In this document: piece after piece, positions 24,746 to 32,714 of the stretch | Layout of the letters: every line of letters starts with the position of its first letter | How positions within the stretch are numbered: the stretch's first letter is position 1 | DNA from: CAYSCS01 sp964429695 | Lineage (GTDB): Bacteria > Acidobacteriota > Aminicenantia > Aminicenantales > Aminicenantaceae | Assembly: GCA_964429695.1 (NCBI GenBank) | Contig: CAYSCS010000078.1 | Span: 1-32,753, forward strand | Reading direction: 5' to 3' | Length of the DNA: 32,753 bases | Notes under the pieces: generated by a model | Told to the model about the DNA's origin: nothing | Database searches by the model: none | The model's input: the letters and a program-made list of their open reading frames with translations, nothing else | Translations under genes and position numbers: made by a program

Positions 24746-27742
24746 TCAGAATCTGATTCGAGCCCCGACATAGAACCTCATGGGAAGCAAGATTTCTGTT
24801 GTCTCCTTGTAATCCCACTGCGGGTCGTTGCGAGAATAGGCGATGTCGATGGCTGCCTGGTTGTTAGTCACATTGTAGATATCGAGGAAAAGGTCAAGGA
24901 GGGCGCTTCCATAGAGCCTCAGGGCGTAATTGAATTTGAGGTCAAGCTGGTAGTAGCCCGGAGTTTTTTCCTCTCCAGTCTTAGCAAAATCTGTCCAGGA
25001 GTCGTTTAGCGGCCAGTTGAGATAGATTCCATAGCGAAGGGGCATGAAGTTATAGGATTCGGTGAAGAACATCCCTGAATTCCAGTAGAAGAGAGCGCCG
25101 ATGTCGAGTCCAAAGGGAGTCCTGTAGGTTCCGAAAATCTTAATCTTGTGGCGGATAGTGCCAGGTGTTCTTCCCCACATCCAGGGGCATCTTGGGTCAA
25201 TCTCAATCATGTCGCCCTGAAGGTCTGCATTTCCGTCAGATTGGCTGTTTCCGAGGGCATGCTTGAAAGAGTACTGGGCAGTAAGGAAGGAGCCATTCTC
25301 AAAGCGCTTGGAGAGCTCAAAGTCGTAGCCGTAGATGTCTCTCTTGGCTCCGATGAGGTTGGAGAGGAAGTAGTTTGCCGGTCCAGTGGGACCTTCAGGA
25401 CCATAGCCAAAATCCTCATAGGTCAGGGCATATTTCCCCCAGATCGGGTCGCCTACATATGCCTCTACATAGGTATAGAGGTCGTAGTCTTCGATGATCT
25501 TCCTGTCGCCGCGATAATAAGCCTGATGTGATAGAACCACTCCATTCCCCAAGTCTATCTCATGGGTCAGTGAGGCTTCATGGGCGTAAGAATCCCTGGT
25601 GTTTGGGGTCCAGGCGCAGTCCCTGTATTCGGCTGAACCACGGATGCGGTAGGTGTACCACTTGTGATTAAGCCAAATCTGCTCATGTGTAATCCTTCCT
25701 GAGATGTTTCCTGCAAAGTGAATCATCCCGAACGGAGTGGGGTCAGAGAACTGCCCGTAGAAGAGGGTGAGTTTGTGTGTTCCTTTTCCTCCAATATTCC
25801 AGACAACTCCTATCCTGGGGAGAATGCGGAGAGGCATCTTGAGGATGACTCCGCCTTCCGAGTCATAGTAATCGTGCTTTTCAAACCTCGCGCCTGCATT
25901 TAGGGTGAAGTAATCACTTATCTTCCAATCGTCCATGATATATCCGGTATAGCGCTGGGCTCTAACTTTGTTTTCTCCTAACTTGGCGTCGATTATTCTC
26001 CAGAAGTTGAGACCATGCTCGTTTAAATCGGTAAAGGTTGCCTGCCTCAGCTCTTCCTCTGAAACTCTTCCATCCCCGTTGGTGTCGAAAACCTGACCCA
26101 TTCCATCTTCCCAGTGGGCGTTAATCCAAGGGATGAGCCTCTGTTGCATCTCGCTTATCGGCCAGATCTTCCAGTCTAAGAGGTCTCCCAAGGTGCATCC
26201 GATTAGAGACGGGTCGACAGAACTTCGGTTCTCGCCATAATAATAGAAGGGCTTTTGATAGCTGTATTCATGAGAATAGGCAGCGCCAGCCTTGATGCGC
26301 ATGTTGCTCAAGTAATATTCCAGATTGGCGTTAAATTGATCACGGGATTGCCAGTAATTACCACCTGAAGGATAACCTCCAAATGTGTGACCATAAATTG
26401 GAGGATATGTTCCGGGGATAAAATACATAGTATCGGGAACACCAGCCTCTGGATAGCGTGGACCCCAATCATTGCTCCAATAATAGCGACCGTAGCGGAA
26501 GTCGACGATTAAGTTTTCTCCAAAGACTCTCTGGTAATAGCCGCTCAAGACATACATGGTGTACTCGTCTTTGGGTTGCCTGTCCTTAATTGTGTTTACA
26601 TCCCTTGTGCCGAGGATTGAATAGTCGTCGAGGAATCCCAAGAAAGAGAAGGAATCGTTTGGAGAAAGCTTGAAGGAAAGCTTTCCGAAGGCACCCCTTC
26701 TCTTATTTGAATAATCCACTTCTTCCTGAGTTGGGGAGGCAGAGGCAGAAAGGTTGAATTTGTTGACGTCGTTTCTTATCTGACCCGAAAGGAAGAACCA
26801 GAGTCTATCCCTCAGGATCGGTCCTCCCAAGGTGGCAGCGGTGTCGTATTTATTGTCTTTATAACCTTCGAGCTTTGTCGGGTCTTTTGCCTTCTCATAC
26901 TCACTCCCTCCATAAGGAAGGTAAAACTGTTTGGGCTGGAAGTAGAAGTTTGCCGAACCAGAGAACCTGTTGCCACCAGACTTGGTGACGATGTTACCCA
27001 CCACACCCTTTCCTCCACCATACTCGGCAGGAACACCAGAGGTCATCAGCTCCTGTTCCTGAATGACTTCGTTATTAAAGGTCATTCCTGCTCTCTGGGA
27101 AGAAAGACCAGTGATGTTCATTCCATCGATGAAGTAGAAGTTATCGCGAGAGCCTCTCTTTCCTCCTATTCCCTGCGCACCTCTATCATAATAATTGAGA
27201 CCTCCCTTCCCAGCCGGGTCCTGAGGAGTGTCTCTTCCCTGTGAGTTGGGGACCACATTCACTCCTGCCGCAAGCTGGAGATAACCAACGAAGTCTCGAG
27301 CGATGGGCAGAGATTCAACCGTCTCGTGGGTCACATGCTCGGCAATCACCGACTTTGTGGTATCAATAGCAGGTGAGACTGCGGTGACGGTGATGGTTTC
27401 CTCGATTGTTGCAGGCTTGAGCTCAACCGTAAGAAGCGTCTGTTTGTCGAGAGAGATCTGGATTCCTTTAGAGGTTTGTGCCTGGAAGCCTTCAAGAGAG
27501 GAGGTAAGTTCATAGATGCCTGGAGTTAAGTTGATGAAGAGAGCCTCCCCTTTTTCATCAGTGATGAGAGTCCTGGCGCCCATCATCACCGGGCTTGTCA
27601 GAGTCAGGCTTACTCCAGGAAGAGGTGTGCCTTCATCATCGACGACGACCACCTTAAGTGTTCCTTTTTCTGCGGCGAAGGTGAGAGTAGCGAGGAGGGC
27701 GATTAAAATGCCTAAGAATTTAAAATTTTTTCTCAATTTCAA
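24746..27742 (-). CDS. TonB-type outer-membrane protein with carboxypeptidase-regulatory domain and EF-hand
   Basis: 998 residues. Signal peptide 1 to about 23. A CarboxypepD_reg-like beta-sandwich spans about 27-110 (LKVVVVDDEGTPLPGVSLTL, TPGIYELTSSLEGF). The TonB plug covers about 120-255 (ETVESLPIARDF, NFYFIDGMNITGL, PAEYGGGKGVVGNIVTKSG). The outer-membrane beta-barrel follows and ends in the aromatic YVGARIRF. Residues 553-564, DTNGDGRVSEEE, form a perfect EF-hand calcium loop in what should be an extracellular loop. This Oar-like architecture is frequent in Acidobacteriota and usually lacks a recognisable TonB box, as here. The cargo is unknown. Start: a TTG at 27740-27742 gives a very short spacing to GGGGG; a second TTG at 27734-27736 has a better spacing of about 9 nt. 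A structured leader precedes the gene and a strong terminator follows. Confidence 0.93.
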   Translation of the reverse strand: MKLRKNFKFLGILIALLATLTFAAEKGTLKVVVVDDEGTPLPGVSLTLTSPVMMGARTLITDEKGEALFINLTPGIYELTSSLEGFQAQTSKGIQISLDKQTLLTVELKPATIEETITVTAVSPAIDTTKSVIAEHVTHETVESLPIARDFVGYLQLAAGVNVVPNSQGRDTPQDPAGKGGLNYYDRGAQGIGGKRGSRDNFYFIDGMNITGLSSQRAGMTFNNEVIQEQELMTSGVPAEYGGGKGVVGNIVTKSGGNRFSGSANFYFQPKQFYLPYGGSEYEKAKDPTKLEGYKDNKYDTAATLGGPILRDRLWFFLSGQIRNDVNKFNLSASASPTQEEVDYSNKRRGAFGKLSFKLSPNDSFSFLGFLDDYSILGTRDVNTIKDRQPKDEYTMYVLSGYYQRVFGENLIVDFRYGRYYWSNDWGPRYPEAGVPDTMYFIPGTYPPIYGHTFGGYPSGGNYWQSRDQFNANLEYYLSNMRIKAGAAYSHEYSYQKPFYYYGENRSSVDPSLIGCTLGDLLDWKIWPISEMQQRLIPWINAHWEDGMGQVFDTNGDGRVSEEELRQATFTDLNEHGLNFWRIIDAKLGENKVRAQRYTGYIMDDWKISDYFTLNAGARFEKHDYYDSEGGVILKMPLRILPRIGVVWNIGGKGTHKLTLFYGQFSDPTPFGMIHFAGNISGRITHEQIWLNHKWYTYRIRGSAEYRDCAWTPNTRDSYAHEASLTHEIDLGNGVVLSHQAYYRGDRKIIEDYDLYTYVEAYVGDPIWGKYALTYEDFGYGPEGPTGPANYFLSNLIGAKRDIYGYDFELSKRFENGSFLTAQYSFKHALGNSQSDGNADLQGDMIEIDPRCPWMWGRTPGTIRHKIKIFGTYRTPFGLDIGALFYWNSGMFFTESYNFMPLRYGIYLNWPLNDSWTDFAKTGEEKTPGYYQLDLKFNYALRLYGSALLDLFLDIYNVTNNQAAIDIAYSRNDPQWDYKETTEILLPMRFYVGARIRF

Positions 27743-27752
27743 TATCCCCCTT

Positions 27753-27853
27753 TTCCCGAATTACGGGAAGTAAAATTTCCATCCCTCATTTGAGGGATGA
27801 ATTCAAAAACTCTTTCCCTGGAATCAGCTTCAGCTTTAAGCCTTCCTGATTCC
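27753..27853 (-). promoter_or_regulatory. Structured 5' leader with three hairpins
   Basis: Three successive inverted repeats lie in the expected 5' leader: TTCCCG/CGGGAA (27753-27758 and 27764-27769, loop 5), directly before the GGGGG binding site; CATCCCTCA/TGAGGGATG (27780-27788 and 27791-27799), almost a perfect palindrome; and GGAATCAG/CTGATTCC (27820-27827 and 27846-27853) with an inner GCTT/AAGC. None is followed by a T-run in the minus direction, so they are not obvious terminators of the upstream gene. They could be RNA control elements or protein sites. No known riboswitch class is recognised. Confidence 0.5.
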
Positions 27854-28008
27854 AACCGAGACTCCTTTCTTTTTTTACCCTTTTATTTCCACCTCCCTTC
27901 ATTTCTGTTTCAAAATTGTTTATGCAAAGTTTATGCCAAATTTGAATTTAATATAATTATTTTATTTTCAATAAATTAAAAAAATTTCAGATAATTTTAG
28001 GTAAAAAA

Positions 28009-28045
28009 AATCCAAAAAATTGTATTCAATCCAAAAAATTGGATT
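28009..28045. promoter_or_regulatory. Tandem operator-like direct repeats
   Basis: AATCCAAAAAATTG occurs exactly twice, at 28009-28022 and 28028-28041, with a 19-bp period. The second copy extends into a palindrome, AATCCAA-AAAA-TTGGATT (28028-28045). The site is about 270-300 bp upstream of the TonB-type start and about 40-75 bp beyond the TPR gene stop. It could be a tandem regulator site or, less likely, a weak hairpin ending the TPR transcript. Confidence 0.45.
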
Positions 28046-28082
28046 TTAGGTTGGGGAGGGAATTAGCGTAGAATTTAAGTTA

Positions 28083-28994
28083 TCATTCCTTTTTTATGCT
28101 CTGAAGAATTTTCTTCGCCATCTCTGCTCTTTCAGACTCAGGCTCGAGCTCAATCACCTTTTCAAAATTTTCTATTGCTGCTTCGAGGTCACCTTTATTG
28201 AGGTTGGCAAGACCGAGTTGATAATATCCGTCCACAAAGTTTGAATCGAGGGAGATGCATTTCTTAAGGTAATTTATGGCTATTTCTGTCTCGCCGTTTT
28301 TGAAAAATAGAATCCCGATGTTATAGAAAGTTGCAGGGTCATTGAGCTTTGATTCATCGAGTTGCTTGAAATATTTCATCCCTTCCTCAAGATTTCCCTG
28401 CTCAAAATAGATGGCACTGAGGTTGATCAGCGTATCAATCGAGTCTGGTTCATATTCGAGCATCTTCTTGAAGTAGAGGATTGCGTTTTCCTGATCTTCG
28501 ATTCTTAGATAGCATAGTCCGATTTTATCATAGGCAAGATAGAGGTCGGGTTTTTCTTCAACGAGTCTCTTGTATTCTTCAAGGGCTTCTTGATATTTTC
28601 CCTCTTTGTAGAGGGCATCTCCTCGAGCGAAAGGAGACTCGGGTAGAGGGATGAGGATTATTTCTAGCTCGGGGTTCTTGCGGATTGCAGAAAGTTCCAC
28701 GGTCAATTGTTTAGGCTGGAAGCCTTCTGCCATCACTCCTAATGTCCAGGTCCCGGGACGGAGGTTGGGCTTTCGGAACCTGCCTTTGTTGTCTGTGCTG
28801 AACTCAATCTTTTCTCCATCATCGGTGAAAATCATGATGATTTTCGCTCCTGGGATCACTTTTCCGTCTTCAGCTTTAACCACGCCCTCGACCATGGCAA
28901 AGACCTTGGATTGAAGGGGCAAATTGAGGGAAAGAATCATCAAGCTCAGGATTGCTGAAAAAAATATAAAAAGAAAAATTATAGGTTTCCTCAT
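28083..28994 (-). CDS. Exported carboxypeptidase-regulatory/TPR protein
   Basis: 303 residues. A hydrophobic N-terminus (5-27) is a signal peptide or anchor. Residues about 33-118 form a CarboxypepD_reg-like beta-sandwich (VEGVVKAEDGKVIPGAKIIMI, NLRPGTWTLGVMAEGFQP), similar in type to the N-terminal domain of the adjacent TonB-type protein. From about 125 to 300 there are five TPR units (GDALYKEGKYQEALEEYKRL, AYDKIGLCYLRIEDQENAI, INLSAIYFEQGNLEEGMKYF, YNIGILFFKNGETEIAINYL, YYQLGLANLNKGDLEAAI). It is probably a periplasmic scaffold for protein contacts. Same strand as and upstream of the TonB-type gene, 340 bp away. AAGGAGA lies 10 nt before the ATG. No enzyme domain. Confidence 0.9.
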   Translation of the reverse strand: MRKPIIFLFIFFSAILSLMILSLNLPLQSKVFAMVEGVVKAEDGKVIPGAKIIMIFTDDGEKIEFSTDNKGRFRKPNLRPGTWTLGVMAEGFQPKQLTVELSAIRKNPELEIILIPLPESPFARGDALYKEGKYQEALEEYKRLVEEKPDLYLAYDKIGLCYLRIEDQENAILYFKKMLEYEPDSIDTLINLSAIYFEQGNLEEGMKYFKQLDESKLNDPATFYNIGILFFKNGETEIAINYLKKCISLDSNFVDGYYQLGLANLNKGDLEAAIENFEKVIELEPESERAEMAKKILQSIKKE

Positions 28995-29731
28995 TTTAAT
29001 TCTCTCCTTTTAAACTTTTTTTATTATATCAGGTTGGGAAAGCGATATCAAAAATCCTGAAAATAGAATATTAAAGAAGGCGATTAGTTTTTTTAGAAAT
29101 CCAGCCATCGAAGAGCAGAAAAATCTAATTCTAAAGCCCTCTTTAAAATTTTGTACCGTGGAAAAAAATGTTTATGGCTCTTCTTCAGGTTAGTTAATAA
29201 AAATAATTATGGCACAAAAAGAGAAGAAATCGATATTTTCTTTCAACTTAAGGGATAAGGTTAATGAGAGTAAGAAAAGGCTCATTCTTCATTTGCTTGC
29301 CTCAATGATATCTTTCAGTCATCCAACCGAGAATTAAAATTTTCATCAACTAATCAGCAGATGAGCCATTTTTATTTATTTCTGAACAATTAATTTTGTA
29401 ATAATATTTTTCCTTATCACTTTCTCTTCTCATCCAACGATTCATCATTAATAAAGCTATTTTTTTAGCTTTGGATTGGGGGAGACTTTAAAGTTCTTTC
29501 TTGACTGAAAGGAGTTTTTTTAATAAAAGGTGATAAGCAAGTTTTAAATGAAAGAGGGTTTAATTTTCAGAAAGTGAGGACTTTTTATGTCTTCGACTTT
29601 AATTAGAGACCTAAATTTCCAAAGTTTATTGAAAGGAGAAAGAAGGATTCACTTCTTTTCCTTTTTCACTTCCCCATTTTCACAACTTTTGTGGAGAAGA
29701 GCCTTAAATTTTAAAGGTGAAGGAGGTCATC
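28995..29731. other. Long divergent intergenic region
   Basis: About 740 bases between the TPR gene (minus) and the DUF1028 gene (plus). It should hold both promoters. An ATG frame of 42 codons (29209-29337, beginning MAQKEKKSIFSFNLRDK) has a coding-like composition but no Shine-Dalgarno sequence and no recognised family, so it is not called a gene. No hairpin or repeat was noticed. Confidence 0.45.
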
Positions 29732-30760
29732 ATGAAAAAAAGAAATAGCTTCTTTCTTTTTTTAGTCTCTGCCCTATTTTTGATTCCCTTTAAGCTTGAA
29801 AAAGGGGGAAAATCATTGCTATCGAGTAGAGTTGGCCGAGAGAAGCTTACTCATACTTACTCCATCGTAGCCCGAGATAAGGAGAGTGGAGAGCTCGGGG
29901 TTGCGGTCCAATCCCATTGGTTCTCTGTGGGAGCGATTGTCTCCTGGGCAGAGGCAGGCGTCGGAGCTGTGGCTACACAATCTTTTGTCGAACCTTCCTA
30001 CGGTCCGCTGGGCATCTATCTGATGAAGAGAGGGAAGAGCGCTCCAGAAGCCCTCAAAGCCCTTCTTGAAATTGACTCCCAGAAAGAAGTGAGACAGGTG
30101 GCGATGATAGATAGCAAGGGACGAGTCGCAGTTCATACAGGAAAATTGTGCATCGCAGAGGCCGGGCACGTAATAGGAGAAGAATTTTCGTGCCAGGCTA
30201 ATCTGATGCTCAAAGACACAGTCCCCAAAGCGATGGCAGAAGCCTATCAGAGAACAAAGGGAGATTTAATCGACCGCTTGATGGCAGCTCTTGAGGCTGC
30301 TGAGCAGGAGGGGGGAGACATTCGGGGTCGGCAATCTGCTGCGATTCTTGTCGTCTCAGGTAAACCATCCTCCCAACCCTGGAAAGACCGCATCATTGAT
30401 TTAAGGGTCGAAGACCATCCTCAACCCCTCGAAGAATTAAAGAGACTCATTCGCGTTCATAGAGCCTATGAGCACATGAATAGAGGCGATGAGTTTGTGG
30501 CCTTGGGTGATATTGAGGGAGCCTTGAGAGAGTATCAAGCAGCCGAAAGGCTCTCCCCTGAGAACTTGGAGATGGTTTTCTGGCATGCCGTCACCCTTGC
30601 TTCCCTTGAAAGAGTTGATGAGGCTTTGCCACTTTTTAAGAGAGTGTTCGCAGCCGATAGAAACTGGGCCATTCTCTTACCCCGGCTTCCAAAGAGTAAC
30701 CTTCTCCCTGATAAGCCAGAGCTAATCGAAAAGATTCTTTCTGTAGCCAGGGAAGAATGA
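29732..30760 (+). CDS. Secreted DUF1028 protein with C-terminal TPR
   Basis: 342 residues from the ATG at 29732, which has a strong AGGAGG at 29721-29726; a GTG five codons earlier would overlap that site and is rejected. Signal peptide 1 to about 24. The DUF1028 domain (about 40-235) is plain: THTYSIVARDKESGELGVAV, QSHWFSVGAIVSWAEAGVGA, VATQSFVEPSYGPLGIYLM, then CQANLML and GDIRGRQSAAILVV. This family has an Ntn-hydrolase-like fold with unproven activity. The C-terminal part (about 245-325) has TPR-like helices (MNRGDEFVALGDIEGALREY, FWHAVTLASLERVDEALPLF). Its stop overlaps the next start by 4 nt (ATGA), so the two are co-translated. Confidence 0.9.
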   Translation: MKKRNSFFLFLVSALFLIPFKLEKGGKSLLSSRVGREKLTHTYSIVARDKESGELGVAVQSHWFSVGAIVSWAEAGVGAVATQSFVEPSYGPLGIYLMKRGKSAPEALKALLEIDSQKEVRQVAMIDSKGRVAVHTGKLCIAEAGHVIGEEFSCQANLMLKDTVPKAMAEAYQRTKGDLIDRLMAALEAAEQEGGDIRGRQSAAILVVSGKPSSQPWKDRIIDLRVEDHPQPLEELKRLIRVHRAYEHMNRGDEFVALGDIEGALREYQAAERLSPENLEMVFWHAVTLASLERVDEALPLFKRVFAADRNWAILLPRLPKSNLLPDKPELIEKILSVAREE

Positions 30761-31149
30761 TTTATCGTTTTCTCAACTTATTCTTTTATTTCTTTCATAC
30801 TCTTCTCATTTTTTTCATCCTCTTGGGCTGGACTTTGAAGAAGACGAGGTTTGCAAACCTCATCGTCATTCTCTTGACCGCATTTTCCTGGGTTGTGCTT
30901 GGAATCTGGTATGGGTTTGGTTACTGCCCCAGCACAGACTGGCACTGGGAGGTGAGGATGAAACTTGGTCACCATGAGCTCCCTTCATCGTACACCAAAT
31001 TCCTGGTTGATTCCCTGACCGGATGGGAGGTTAAACAAAAGACGATGGACATTGTGGCAGTCTTCCTCCTGGGGCTGTCCTTTTTTTCTTCTCTGTTTCT
31101 TAATTTAAGGGATCGGAGGAAGAAAAGAGCAGAAGAATCAGTTTCCTGA
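30757..31149 (+). CDS. DUF2784-like small membrane protein
   Basis: 130 residues. TM helices at about 5-27, 33-53 and 95-115. Between the second and third lies GYCPSTDWHWEVRMKLGHH, with the CP-x-T-x-W/E-x-x-x-R pattern of DUF2784. The C-terminus is basic (NLRDRRKKRAEES), probably cytoplasmic. Function unknown. The ATG overlaps the DUF1028-TPR stop (ATGA), indicating translational coupling, so it may serve export or membrane attachment of that partner; this is an inference from position only. Confidence 0.78.
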   Translation: MIYRFLNLFFYFFHTLLIFFILLGWTLKKTRFANLIVILLTAFSWVVLGIWYGFGYCPSTDWHWEVRMKLGHHELPSSYTKFLVDSLTGWEVKQKTMDIVAVFLLGLSFFSSLFLNLRDRRKKRAEESVS

Positions 31150-31783
31150 GGTTATGGTCAAGGTTTCTTTTTTAAAGGATGGTTTAAATAAGAAGTTTTA
31201 AAAACAAAGGAAAAATTTATTAAACTCGAACTCAGGTTGAGCACATCTTAAGGAGGATTTAAGAGATAATTTATCTTAACATTTTGGATAGGTCTAGGTC
31301 GGCACGAAGCCCATCCTAATTTTAGAGGATGAATCACTGGCTTTTAGGTGGGATTTAAGGAATAATTCCCAAGGAAGTAAGGTTTTAAGGGCTCAAGGAA
31401 ACTTTTTTCTCAGGTTCCTTAGTGGCTTATTTCTTGCTTAGAAGAGAAAAGATATAGCTTTTTTCATCAGGGGAAATCTCCTTGAAAGCGTAACTATTGG
31501 CTCGGGTAAGAAATGACTCGAAAATTTGGGTATTTTTGCACTTAAAGCCGAAATAATTTCTACTTCAAGTTCTTTATCTTTGTTTTTTGGCTTCAAGGTA
31601 CTGAGTTCCTTGAAAAGTTTCCTATCCACCTTTTTCCTTTTCTTCTCAAGGAGGCGCGGATTCTAAGATCTGTTAAAAAAGAGGAGGATTGACTTGACCT
31701 TATTCTCCTGTTATAAGGGAGAAGAAAGATGATTTACTTCAAATAATATTTTGGGAATCAAGGAGTTAAGCCGGAGGAAAGAG
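31150..31783. other. Intergenic region, no supported gene
   Basis: About 630 bases. A minus-strand GTG frame of 63 codons (31438-31629) has a weak binding site and no recognisable similarity; it is not called. No clear terminator or repeat was seen. Confidence 0.45.
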
Positions 31784-32332
31784 ATGAGGAAAATTCTTTT
31801 TCCACTTATCGTCTTCTTTGCTTTATTAATTAATTCAGAACCTGAATATTTTTTGGAGGGAGGAGGAAGGAAGATGGAAATAAAAATTTTTAGCTCGGCC
31901 TTCGAGGAAGGGGGAATGATTCCGGAAAAGTATACCTGTGATGGCGATGATGTTTCTCCGCCTCTTTCGTGGGAGTCTCTGCCCGAGGGGACAAAGACGC
32001 TTGCCCTTATCTGTGACGATCCTGATGCACCTGGAGGAACTTGGGTGCACTGGGTTTTATTCAATCTCCCCGGGGATTTGAAGGGACTTGAAGAAGGGAT
32101 CCCGCCTGAGAGGGAACTGCCCAATGGAGGAAGACAGGGGATGAATGATTTCCGCAAAATAGGTTACGGCGGGCCATGCCCTCCAGGTGGAACACACCGC
32201 TATTATTTTAAGCTCTATGCGCTGGATGCTCAAATGAAGCTTCATGCAGAGGCAACGAAGGCACAGCTTCTGGAGGCAATGAAGGGACATATCCTGGCTC
32301 AAGGACAATTGATGGGGAAATACAGCAGGTAA
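31784..32332 (+). CDS. Exported YbhB/YbcL-type PEBP-family protein
   Basis: Phosphatidylethanolamine-binding protein family (Raf kinase inhibitor-like), 182 residues. The start is the ATG at 31784, with GGAGG at 31773-31777; an upstream TTG at 31751 has no binding site. Signal peptide 1 to about 18 (RKILFPLIVFFALLI). The mature part has EKYTCDGDDVSPPLSW, the anion-pocket motif CDDPDAPGGTWVHWVLFNLP, and GYGGPCPPGGTHRYYFKLYALD, all diagnostic. Bacterial members are small globular proteins with poorly known ligands; an envelope location is predicted here. Monocistronic. Confidence 0.94.
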   Translation: MRKILFPLIVFFALLINSEPEYFLEGGGRKMEIKIFSSAFEEGGMIPEKYTCDGDDVSPPLSWESLPEGTKTLALICDDPDAPGGTWVHWVLFNLPGDLKGLEEGIPPERELPNGGRQGMNDFRKIGYGGPCPPGGTHRYYFKLYALDAQMKLHAEATKAQLLEAMKGHILAQGQLMGKYSR

Positions 32333-32640
32333 TTTCATAAAAAGAGAGAATAAAATCCCAGAGAATCAGTTGAGTAAAGCCGAGATTGAGGAGATTATTA
32401 TCTCCGAAAAATGAAATTTATTCTCACCTTAGAGCCGAGGAGTATTCCAATAGAAATTTGGCTCTTCTTTAAATTTATGCTTTGCGTAAAAGTAATGACC
32501 TTTAACCTTACTGTTCTCTCTTCGTTTTTCTTCTCCTCTAAGAGGAGTTTATAGAAAAAACCAGGAAAACCCAGGCCTTAGCCTAAGGATGAATGGCACC
32601 CCGAAAAGAGCCAGCTCTGGCTGGCGAAGTGGAGGAAAAT
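32333..32640. other. Right flank with small hairpin
   Basis: About 300 bases after the PEBP gene. It has a perfect small inverted repeat AGCCAGCTCTGGCT around 32609-32622, shortly before the structured edge repeat. No gene is supported. Confidence 0.45.
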
Positions 32641-32642
32641 CC

Positions 32643-32714
32643 GGCATAATCTGGCTATAGTCAGATATGCCAGATGATCTCCTACAAAGCACAGACTGCA
32701 ATATCATCTGGTAT
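32643..32714. repeat. Structured segment overlapping the right repeat copy
   Basis: Two overlapping fold-backs: GGCATAATCTG (32643-32653) against CAGATATGCC (32662-32671), and ATGCCAGATGAT (32667-32678) against ATCATCTGGTAT (32703-32714). The latter is 12 pairs with one G-U and a 24-nt loop. The two helices share bases and are mutually exclusive. Confidence 0.6.

Larger units (their letters stand above)
27743..28082. other. Promoter/leader region of the TonB-type gene
   Basis: A 340-bp gap between two minus-strand genes. It contains three hairpins next to the start codon and a pair of 14-bp direct repeats further upstream, all listed separately. In between it is very AT-rich. No coding frame is supported. 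Confidence 0.6.

Noticed and set aside
31438..31629. A 63-codon minus-strand frame starting with GTG
   Set aside because: Weak start context and no recognisable features; composition alone is not enough.
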